A DNA stretch of 64,000 nt from Isoetes taiwanensis (taxonomy: Eukaryota > Streptophyta > Lycopodiopsida > Isoetales > Isoetaceae). Numbering within the stretch: position 1 is the stretch's first letter; every line of letters begins with the position of its first letter. Below, piece after piece: positions 55,420 through 64,000 of this stretch. The notes under the pieces are model-generated. The model was not told the origin of the DNA, ran no database searches, and saw only the letters and a program-made list of their open reading frames with translations. The stretch lies in the NCBI GenBank assembly GCA_021234155.1, contig JAJEKV010000021.1, positions 13,949,760-14,013,759 of the forward strand. The letters run 5' to 3'. Made by a program: the position numbers and the translations under genes.

Positions 55420-55829
55420 GAGCATTTAGTGGAATATGTTTTTTTAGACCCTTCAGATATGTAATTTGCATATTCTACTTGATCAAAGCTGCAAGGTGGG
55501 GCAAAAATACGGAAAGATTGAATCAGCTGATCTGCACACTTACCAAATGATGAACCAATCCCCCTTTCAAATGCAATGGTTAATGCCCGACATTGTCTGA
55601 TACAAACTTGCTAATAATATCTAGTATAATAACATGGGATTTCCATTGTGTTTTTATACAGTTTTTAAATGGTTTTTCTATGATTTGATTGTTGTATTCG
55701 TCTGCATGTACCAAATAATGTTTGTAGAGCGCTTCATTTCTTGACCATTGATTTTCTAATTCTCTCAAGCTGTTGATTTTCTTAGCCTATAGTTTGAGTG
55801 CATAGGCCTCTGTAATATATATTAGAGTG

Positions 55830-56718
55830 AGGTCACATGAAGATGTCAACATCTTCAGTTAGACGTCAAAACCTGTTTTGCCCAGGGTCACATGAGCCGT
55901 TTTGACATGGAATAGCTAATGTTGACATGAATCGGTTCCGCCGGCTTTCCTCCTCGGTGGAACAGGTTCCTATTGACATGAATATTTTAGATTTTGACAC
56001 GTAGCAAGCCTCCATAGCAGATTCACTATCCAAATTTTTTGAATGTTTTTTCCTTGGGAGTGGAGAGGAGCATTCGTTGCAGTGTTTTGGAGAAGCTCGG
56101 GCATGATGCAACAGGGATACAGAATCAATGATCGTCGGGGATTCACACCAATTCGTCCACAAATCTCCCCAGGTATTCCCCATGCAATTCGTTCTCCTAT
56201 TCAAAATCTTGATCCCGATCTTCATCCCATTCGTCATCCCAATGTTCATCCCAATCTGCATGACCTGGAACAGGAAGGCAGTGGACGCCTGCTCAATCAA
56301 TTCCTCCAAAGATGCAATTATTTCCTCATCTTCTGTTAGCAGCAACGTAGCAATTTGAAGTAACAAATTCACAATAGCATCAAAGGGCTGTAAGCAGGTA
56401 GAGCCAATGACCACCAAAGATCTCTCTGCTGCTTCCTTTGCTGTCGTTCAACATCCATACTATGGCAATGGAGATGAAGAAATGGGCATTCTCCGAGCAA
56501 ATGAGATGGTCCGGTGATCACTCGAGCATATGAGATGGTCCGATAAATCAAGAATGTGTCGTAATCTGGCCCCGATCTCATCTGTGGTGCAAAACTTTGG
56601 AAATTAGGGTTCACATAATGTGACGTGGCAGCATCTTTTTGACATGAACATGTGACCCTACATTTTGCAATCGTTAATGTCGACCTGAATTATACGAGGT
56701 CGACATCATCATGTGACC
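55830..56718. mobile_element. Small TIR element
   Basis: Ends AGGTCACATGAAGATGTCAA at 55830 and, complemented from 56718, AGGTCACATGATGATGTCGA; two differences in the first 20 bases. No clear target duplication. The interior encodes a minus-strand protein fragment. Length 889 bases. Confidence 0.65.
55866..56417 (-). CDS. Protein fragment inside the small TIR element
   Basis: 183 open codons. The part LTEDEEIIASLEELIEQAST is acidic and helical; the middle has an M/I/G-rich run (MQIGMNIGMTNGMKIG); the end is basic and Ser-rich. A second frame upstream (MDVERQQRKQQRDLWWSLAL, 56369-56460) overlaps and may be the true start. It reminds me of the N-terminal part of Harbinger-type proteins, but without any catalytic block I do not assign it. 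Confidence 0.35.
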   Translation of the reverse strand: MVVIGSTCLQPFDAIVNLLLQIATLLLTEDEEIIASLEELIEQASTAFLFQVMQIGMNIGMTNGMKIGIKILNRRTNCMGNTWGDLWTNWCESPTIIDSVSLLHHARASPKHCNECSSPLPRKKHSKNLDSESAMEACYVSKSKIFMSIGTCSTEEESRRNRFMSTLAIPCQNGSCDPGQNRF

Positions 56719-58216
56719 TGACCGTTAGTGGTCAATTTAAAACAAGGTGCTGCGCACGGAGGGTTGCCCTCTAGTGGCCTGAGGGTGTATGGTATTTGCA
56801 TGTTTTTTTATTTTGTCTAAATTTGTCCAGCGACATGCCTAATCTCGTAGGAAAGAACCTTATTCCACCTTTCAAAACCTCGCATTTAATTAGAAAGCAA
56901 AATGGTTCTATTTGTACGTCGGCAAGTAGAGGAAGTATGGGCTCCTACATTCTTTATGCCGCAAGTAGTGAACGAATTCAAGAATAAACCCTATACTATT
57001 GTTTAAGGACCTGGTTGCAGTTGTCTTGCATCTCATACTAAATGGTAGATAGATTTGTTTTGTAGCAGTTGTCTTGTATCTTATACCATATAGTAGTTGG
57101 TCGGCGGCGCAAGAGTTAGACTCTGTTCTGAACTGTTAGCAAAGTTAAGAAATTGTTGAAGTGGCGAACAAACAAGGGCTTCTAAAGCAGTCTAGTTGTA
57201 GACCTAGAAACAAGCAACCGATTGAACACTTTATTTCTGCAGATCTTCATATCCTGTATGTTGATGCTGCTTCGTGTCCAAGTGGACTGAAGCATGGGAA
57301 CAGAACCATTCTAAGTAATGAGAATCCTTGGTTAAGCCAATGTCCAAGACTTCATTCAGTGAATTTGTTTGGTGGTTAAATGGCTTCCAACAAATTGCAC
57401 GATACAAAATAAAGATATTAACACAATACAATTATGAACCAACAAGCATGAACAATGATTTTTATCAATAACCGGATCCTAAACTTTGCATCAGATTTTG
57501 TTATTTTATCAACTCAAGCTCTAATGTCTGCAGATTATCCAAGGCATCCATATGCTCTATCTGACCATACCATTATCATGTACAATCTCCTGCATGTTGA
57601 TCGGCCTAAGTTCTTCTCTTGCGGCTTCAAGACTGGAGTACAGTTGTTCTTTACATCTCCATAGACACCCAATGTTCAACTTTGGATTGTGGAGGGTAAG
57701 GATTGTTCATCTAACAAAGGGAGAGCATGTCTCCATAATCTGGAATCAAAGATCGCGCTCGACTTTGCGTTTTTTAAAAGCAGGAAAATGGAGCAGGACG
57801 TTGCTCTCACACTTGTGGCATCTCGGGATCCGGAAGGAGAGATCATGCCATACATGAGACACCTTTTACAAAAGCGGTGAGCATGGTCATGGCATCCGAT
57901 TCTCCAACTTCAAAGCAAACTCATCTTGCCTTGAATCGGAAAGTCCAAATGAAGAACATCGTTAATGAAGGCCAACAAGTAAAATTATGTGGAGGTTGAT
58001 AATAGCAAATTATGCTATGGCATTGTGTTGCTTTCGGTGTTGCATTTTGTTGCATTATGTTACATGCAAGTTCTAACATTATGTAAGACATTCAAGAACA
58101 TAAACAAAAGATAGCTAAATTTGGACTGGATTGAGCCGAGGAGCCAGAGGCACTAAGGAGTTGCCCTTTCATTTTCCAATTCATCCTCCACACACAATTT
58201 TAACTTCAAATCAACA
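56719..58216. other. Region without recognisable genes
   Basis: Plus-strand frames exist (57161-57379; 57455-57664; 57689-57880, with VEGKDCSSNKGRACLHNLES). They contain no family I know, and no splice signals were confirmed. AT-rich otherwise. Confidence 0.35.
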
Positions 58217-58580
58217 TCACTCTTTTCTCGTTGTAATGCGAGTTAGACTTGCCATCCATGGCCTTGCGAGGATCATCGAGTGGTTGTGATGCCAAGATTC
58301 CGGTTGATAAAATAAACCCTTCCGAATGCAAAACTCAAACAACATAAGCATGGAAATGAAACAGTCTTTATCTCTTAACATGGCCTCAAGGTAGGTATTT
58401 TTTCTCAAAGCGGCATAACCAGATTCTCCGAGTAGGCAATATGCATGCTACCCAACATCGGACATATCCCCGCTAAGTGCTAACACATCTTCAAGCAGTT
58501 GTATAGCAACCGCAGACTTTGTATCTTGTGCTTTCACCGTCACATTGGTCGGAGGAATGGCTAATAATAGCAAAGGTAGA
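58217..58580 (-). pseudogene. Host-gene exon remnant, unidentified
   Basis: The minus strand reads LAIPPTNVTVKAQDTKSAVA, then IQLLEDVLALSGDMSDVG, a stop, then CLLGESGYAALRKNTYLEAM and LRDKDCFISMLMLFEFCIRK. Helical, leucine-rich, so it could be an alpha-solenoid protein. The single in-frame stop (near 58455) breaks it. It could belong to the gene whose exons lie at 58.8-59.8 kb. Confidence 0.4.
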
Positions 58581-58818
58581 TAAAGTCCAGGCGTCCCATT
58601 ATTAGAGAACATTAATGCTTAGCAATTTTGATCGCTGAATTAAAATATCAAAATAACCGACACGTAGAATAACATATCCGGAAACTATGGTCTTGCACAA
58701 AGTGTTTTAGGCATGCAAAGAAATGAAATGAGTGTTGGATCTCTAAGGGGAAACCGGCAAACATCTCCAAGAGCGGAACAAAGTGCCCATCAAAGACCCT
58801 TTTTTCAACGTGGATCAC

Positions 58819-59819
58819 CTTGCAGTAATTTCCTCCCTTCCCTGTGACAATACATTAATTTCGCAGGCTAAAATAATGGTGCAGGGAGAAACTACTTGAG
58901 TAACGGCAAAATGATATGTAGCTGCCATCCTCTTTAGATGGGTACCAAGAGAGAGGACGCTTAGTGCAAAGTTCATAGACTCAGTAGGCAATTCTTTGCT
59001 CCTGTTTCCAATGACATGTTATTGAATGATGACGTTGTTTGGTTAAACATTCCCAACAAGAGGCTCTTGAATAGAAATAATACCTTGTCTGAGCAGCACA
59101 TATCCTCCTCATTATCTTAGTTGCTTGTTGCAAGATTCCAGTCACAATTGATGGGCTTTCTCCTTTCTACGTGATAACATGTTAAAGAGGTGAAGGCGCT
59201 AAACTTATAGCTGTAGATTCTACATCATTTGGTAACGAAAATTGTGGGCAGCGGTCTACCAACTTGGCCTGCAAATTTGAAGTTAGTCATGGATAAATAT
59301 CACAACCTCAATAAATATTTCTTAAATTAGATTGAAAAAGGTCCTTGGATCGTTTTCTTCAGAAATAGATGATGCGCAAGGTAACCCTTATGGCAGTGCT
59401 GTAGACAGCTTTATACCTGTACATACAAGGGGATAGAACTTGAAATGGGCAACATGAAGCTAGAGGTTGGTCCCACTCATCTTTCAAAGGAGTAAATTTG
59501 AGACATTTTGCATGCATTCATTTAAGCACCCAGACCTCTAAACCTAAAGGTAAGAAATATAAAAGCTGCAAATAATGTCAACAGTGCAACCAATTATAAC
59601 AAAGCTTTTGGCCGAACCCTATTATCGGCCACTGCTTCATCAATGTTATTGCTTGTGTTAAAAAGCAAAGAAAAGAAACGTTTGCAAAAAAGCCTCAAGA
59701 AAGCGCTGGGCTTATGGTACCTGAGCACTTAGCAAAATACGTATCTGAGAGAATGCATTTTCTCCTGCTGACTGCAATGGTTCAGAGAGGTTCAAGTTTG
59801 ACACCACTTTTTTGACATC
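58819..59819 (-). pseudogene. Three consecutive exons of an unidentified host gene
   Basis: Exon at 59721-59819 (acceptor CCTGCAG, donor CAG/GTACC): DVKKVVSNLNLSEPLQSAGE... Exon at 59084-59268 (acceptor TTTGCAG, donor AAG/GTATT): AKLVDRCPQFSLPNDVESTA, with two in-frame stops, then SPSIVTGILQQATKIMRRIC. Exon at 58819-59001 (acceptor GAAACAG, donor AAG/GTGAT): LPTESMNFALSVLSLGTHLK... through REEITA. The codon phases agree across the two joins, which supports a real gene. The protein looks like a helical repeat protein; I do not recognise it. The two stops suggest a pseudogene, unless they are sequence errors. Confidence 0.5.
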
Positions 59820-59873
59820 CTGCAGGAAATATAGTACTCAGAAGAGGACAACTAATTAATAAAATATAAAAAT

Positions 59874-60719
59874 CTAATCTGCATCACAAGATATTCTGGA
59901 ATTCTTGCAATGCTCTACGCTTGTTGTACTGGAACCTGAACAAGTATAGCAATAATTCCACTTTTTGGGCAACCTATGCAAGATAGCCAAGTTTAAAAAC
60001 CACACAAAGAACACAAAATAAAATACATTTTTCCCTTTCTGATTTAATCACCCAGGGGATTTGTATTTAGCTCAACAACTAGTCAACATAGGCGAGTGTT
60101 GTCTTTAAACTGAATTTGTAATTCACCATTTAGTCTGCACCCAAAGGACCACATGACAATAAATTGAAAACTTTAAATTCTATGGGAGCATAAATGGATG
60201 CCATTTTATCCAATTTGTAAATTTGTCTTTCCTAAACGTTACGTCTTTAGACTTTATCATATTCATCCATTTTGGCAAAAGCCATTGCAGGATAAATTGG
60301 TTTTTATATGATCTTGGTCGGTTACTAGCTAAAGCATAAGTAAATTACTCTACTTAACCTTTGTATTGTGAAAGGGAATACCCAGCTATATTACAGGTTG
60401 CAGCATCCGTTACATTGGCCCTTGCCTTCAATATAGCTTCCGCGAACAAGTCTTGTAGAACATATCCTTCACCCTTACATGTAGGGCACAATCCACTACC
60501 CTGACATGATAAGCATTCTGTCTAAACAAATAAGAATGCCGTTAAATTATTTTCGAATTTGTTGTCACTGAGAGCGGTCCAGAACTTCAGAATTATACTT
60601 ACCTTCTGTTTGTCAGCTGTTCTATTCAACCTTGTCAAGGCAATAACTGCAGCTTCTATTGTAGAAATTGCAACAGCAGCTGAGACGCTAGGTGGAATCT
60701 CATTGTAGTAAGACAGCAC
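59874..60719 (-). CDS. DnaJ-type cysteine-rich protein, 3' exons
   Basis: Three exons with good splice sites and agreeing phases. 60603-60719 (donor AAG/GTAAGT): LSYYNEIPPSVSAAVAISTI, then EAAVIALTRLNRTADKQK. 60382-60521 (acceptor TTGTTTAG, donor GG/GTATTC): TECLSCQGSGLCPTCKGEGY and VLQDLFAEAILKARANVTDA. 59874-59973 (acceptor GCATAG): LPKKWNYCYTCSGSSTTSVE to a stop. CxxCxGxGxCxxCxGxG is the DnaJ-type zinc motif found in small plastid folding and assembly factors of plants. The last exon has the YC-x2-C start of a second pair but then seems altered (I would expect more cysteines). The first exon(s) are missing upstream, where no coding continuation is seen before the LINE at 61.7 kb. Confidence 0.65.
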
Positions 60720-61715
60720 CTACTCTTGTGATCAGGCACACCACTAGAACCCACGATACAGTCTGAAATCACAATATATATCCAGGCGACGCTCTCCTCG
60801 ATGCCGAGAAGCCCCAAAAACCCATGCTGGCACCGGTTAGCCGGTTTCGAGATGGATGCTCAAGAACAACGGCGACCGAGCATTTACACTCTATAGCAAG
60901 TTTTTAGCAGTCATTGGCATATTCCTGGCATATTCTAGTACATACTTAGAATATGCCATAAACCCACATAAACAACGGCTTGCCCCTTAGGGGCAACCCA
61001 AAAAGCAAAAAGTTGCAAACACGTGCAGGACTCGACCAGATGCATTTAGGGTTTTTTATTTTCTCTTAAGCTACGAATGAAAAATCTCCACAACCCTAGG
61101 TTGCGTTACCCTCTTCATCTAATAACGGCTGTATGGTGAAACTTGCACTAGAATCCCACATAGCCATCTGGTCCGAAAGGATTTTCTAAAGATTTTTAAC
61201 AGCACGTGTAGACTGCAAAACAAGCTCAAATTTTACTTCCTTCTCCTCTCAATTTGAAGATTGAGATGTGGGTTGACGTTTTTCGACAATGGTAAGCTTG
61301 TAGGCCACTTTGCTCGGAACGTTTTTTTGTCAGAGCTCTGAGCTTGCTTTTATTCGTGGGTCTTTCAATCACTATTCTAGCAGGACATTACTGAATTGCC
61401 ATTTTGTTTCTGATCTTTCAAACTTAAAATTTTTCATGGCAGTGGGTTCCTTGTCACTAATTTTGGCTCCATATAAAAAATCATTAGATGGAAAAATGCT
61501 TTGTCTAGCTTCTAATCTAAGCTTTCTACTTTCGAATGTAATTTCAAGATCGCTATCTTATGGCATTTTCTACATGAGTCTGCTCACAATTGATACCAAA
61601 AACTTACCTACCATCAAATCTGGAGGAATATTAAGTAAAAGAACCAATATGGCATCTTGAAGAGCACTATTTTAGGTGTGACGCCAGGAGAATAATACTG
61701 ATATAGAAGATTTTT
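60720..61715. other. Intergenic or intronic DNA between host gene and LINE
   Basis: One plus-strand frame (61310-61660, 116 codons, with SNLSFLLSNVISRSLSYGIF) shows no known domain. If the host gene continues upstream, its first intron would lie here. Nothing else recognised. Confidence 0.35.
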
Positions 61716-64000
61716 GTTTTTGAAGGACGAAAGCCAAAAAATTTATTAATCAGAGAAAAAGTACAAAATTTACGTGTCTCATCTAATTGTGAAGCACAAA
61801 GAGATGCCACATGAGCACGAGTCTGGACCACAATGTACTTACTCCAGAAAAATCATTGAGTACAAATTGATTTCCCCACTAGGAGTAAGAAGCTTTCTCA
61901 AAAATATTGATAAAATGCTCCGAAACTAGACAATTATCGAGAGCATCTAAACAATAGGTTATAGAAAACATTGAAGTTCAAACACCTCCAGCGACGAAGC
62001 TCCATCATTTCACAAAGAGAGACGGCTTATCCGCAATAAATATGCCGCACCAAAATGATACTCGTCCTGGGCCAATGGAAAAGACTCCAGAGTAACCTGC
62101 AAAGAAAAAAGTAAACAGAGAATGACACATTAAGGAGTTAGGTGAATTAATCAAGAGTGTGCATCAGTGCACTATCTTATCAAGAATATAGTAAGGCTCG
62201 GAGGCCACACGACCACGCCGAGAAGAAATAACAGCCGACCAATCGGGAACCGTCCATGGAGACACTGCCATGGGAAACATCCGACTAGTACTGCCTCGGA
62301 GGCTACAGTGCCACGCCGAGAAACATAGAAAAATAAACCACGGAATAATCGAGAAAACCACCCAAATAGTATTGTCTCAGAGACTGCCCCACATCGAGGA
62401 CAGCGACGTATAAACCATAAAAATAAATAACCTGATGAATGGGAAAAATTGTCCTACTCAGTGATAAACAATGAATAAAGAAAAGCAATCAGACCACTAC
62501 ATATAAAGTCAACGAAAAGAAAAAATAAAATAATGGCATAACAAGAAATCTTAGCCCCACCAAATCAGGGTGGGGTGGGATAGGGAAACTAGAAGAGATA
62601 GGAAAGAATAGAACAGACTAGAGGATTCATCTCAAGAGAACGCCGATAAGAGAATAGTGAAAAAAAGAGGAGAATATATAGGATATACGATCCAAAGATA
62701 GCAACGTCCCTTGCCAAAGAATGGTGGTTCTATTGCGAATGCTTCGCAATAGAACCATGACATTAATGATAAGAATCAACTCGAAGATACTGAATCCAGA
62801 TGCGTTCCATCAGTTCTGATTCAAGGGAGGAACACTTGTAGGCTGTCAATATCTTTTTCTACTGTGTGTAGATGAATAAATGCCCTGGAAGATGTGGTGT
62901 CTGCGACGCTCCCATATGAGCCAACCGGAACCAAGATGAAATGCCCTTTGTTTAGCTGGAGGCCATGTGTCGGGATAGGATGCCAAAAGGATGCATCGGC
63001 AGTCCAATGTACTGTTAAACAAACCTTGTAGCCAGGACACGCTGGTTAAACCTCAGGACAATCAAAGAGACAATGCTCAAGAGTCTCAACGTCCGAAAGA
63101 CAAAGTGGGCATACTGCAGATATGCGAGGATCATAGCGATGTCGAAAGGCATTAACCCGCAGGCACCTGTAGATAACCTGCCACCACAGTACATAGACTT
63201 TAGGTGGAGAACCTATCCCAAAGCCATCGCTATATACGACACAAAGTGGGCTGTGGAACCTGTAGGTGCCAACCCATCTGGCAACTGTAGGGGTGCTAAA
63301 AGAAGGCGATATACTGATCTGACAAATTGCTTGCCTTTGTGAATATTTTCATGACAGTCCCATGGCACCCTTTCAACAACACCAACTTGCACTATAAGAG
63401 GCAAATTTTCTGCGACCTTCTCCCATAGAGATACGTCCCAACGAGAGAGCAGGAACTTTGCCTGAAATTCAGGCCAAGACAGTAGGCGACCCGCCTCATA
63501 CCATGCTTGAATAGAGACAACACCTGCAAGAACCCATCCTCTCTGTGTAAGGGGATGAACTGAGGCTGCCAATGGAGGTGCTGAGGGGTCTGGAGGCAGT
63601 GGTGTCCACCACCATGGAGTCTCCAATAGGGTGTGGATAGAGGGACATGGCCAGAAAAGATGTCTGACCACCTCCCACGCTGCCAATAAGCCACGCAAAA
63701 ATGGAGAAGCACTTGGAAAAGGCTGCAGAGTCTGAAATAAAGCCCAAGGTAGGACTGGTTTGACAGTCTTCTTGCCTAGAAGGATACAGTGCCAAGAGCT
63801 TGTCTAAGAAGGCATGAAAGAGAGTCATCCTCACCATTCGGGAGTCTCCAAATGAACTTTGAAATAAGCACTTTGCTCTGCAGTAAGAAGTCCATCATAC
63901 CCAGACCACCTGCCCATTTTGGAAGGATGCACTTCGACCAAGCCACCTTAACCACAACACCTTCCTCAGTACCCGCCCAAATAAAGTTCCAAACTATTGC
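61716..64000 (-). mobile_element. Second LINE, 3' half, running off the window
   Basis: On the minus strand, entering from the window end: ORF2 C-terminal region, zf-RVT, then a long 3' region ending in GTACTTTTTCTCTGATTAAT followed by AAATTTTTTGGC...CGTCC at 61716-61760. The latter is the common plant LINE ORF2 end and UTR phrase. No clear poly(A) or target duplication was found. The endonuclease and RT lie beyond 64000. Confidence 0.7.
62846..64000 (-). pseudogene. LINE ORF2 C-terminus, zf-RVT
   Basis: From the window end the minus strand reads AIVWNFIWAGTEEGVVVKVA, then WSKCILPKWAGGLGMMDFLL, the segment following RT in plant LINEs. Frames at 63213-63698 give VLAGVVSIQAWYEAGRLLSW. Near 63060-63240 the pieces PPKVYVLWWQVIYRCLRVNA and CPLCLSDVETLEHCLFDCPE form the zf-RVT finger. 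Frames shift at least three times, so the copy is dead. Confidence 0.75.

Noticed and set aside
57161-57880. A plus-strand host gene from several open frames
   Set aside because: No recognisable domain, no convincing splice sites, and codon composition does not stand out from the surrounding AT-rich DNA.

Overview
The window is repeat-rich nuclear DNA of a land plant. The evidence is a nested set of plant transposons (Ty3/gypsy with a chromodomain, Ty1/copia, an L1-like LINE, a CACTA element with TNP2 and DUF4218 domains, hAT-type and MITE-like insertions), plant-type splice sites and an AP2/ERF exon. I cannot fix the species or the plant group. No bacterial, organellar or viral gene set is present, and no intact rRNA, tRNA or CRISPR was seen.

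Layout. 1-901: flank with one acidic hypothetical ORF on the minus strand. 902-14,231: a decayed minus-strand gypsy element with 1.67-kb LTRs, PBS, PPT, an extra ORF, broken gag-pol ending in a chromodomain, and four 63-67-bp hairpins between the 5' LTR and gag. 14,232-17,140: remains of a DNA transposon carrying a minus-strand transposase-like gene. About 17,140-34,278: a plus-strand copia element that has received two insertions. An 8.3-kb LINE (17,461-25,800) sits in its gag with a 13-15-bp target duplication, and a 3.66-kb TIR element (28,840-32,502) sits in its reverse transcriptase with a 3-bp duplication. The TIR element carries gene fragments, including an AP2/ERF exon, a palindrome cluster and a polypyrimidine tract. 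The LINE itself holds a ~250-bp MITE.

34,279-55,419: a minus-strand CACTA element. Reading along the minus strand it has a subterminal repeat zone, a transposase-associated exon, a very large intron, a SET-domain segment, the TNP2 N-terminus, another swollen intron, the TNP2 core and DUF4218. The large intron holds 2.7 tandem copies of a ~4.65-kb non-coding unit. Copies 2 and 3 share a 599-bp hAT-type insertion that copy 1 lacks, which orders the events. The second intron holds an 89-bp near-perfect palindrome and a 0.7-kb inverted-repeat element.

55,420-64,000: a small TIR element (55,830-56,718), host-gene remnants on the minus strand (a DnaJ-type cysteine-rich protein with clean splice sites at 59,874-60,719, and exons of an unidentified gene at 58,217-59,819), then the 3' half of a second LINE that runs off the window end.

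Two points cut across the window. First, duplicated sequences (the gypsy LTRs and the tandem units) differ mainly where one copy has CAG or CTG and the other has CG-like sequence. This looks like a sequencing or polishing artefact at CHG-methylated sites, so some frameshifts in the gypsy element may not be real. Second, the SET domain between the two transposase parts of the CACTA element is the most unusual gene content here.
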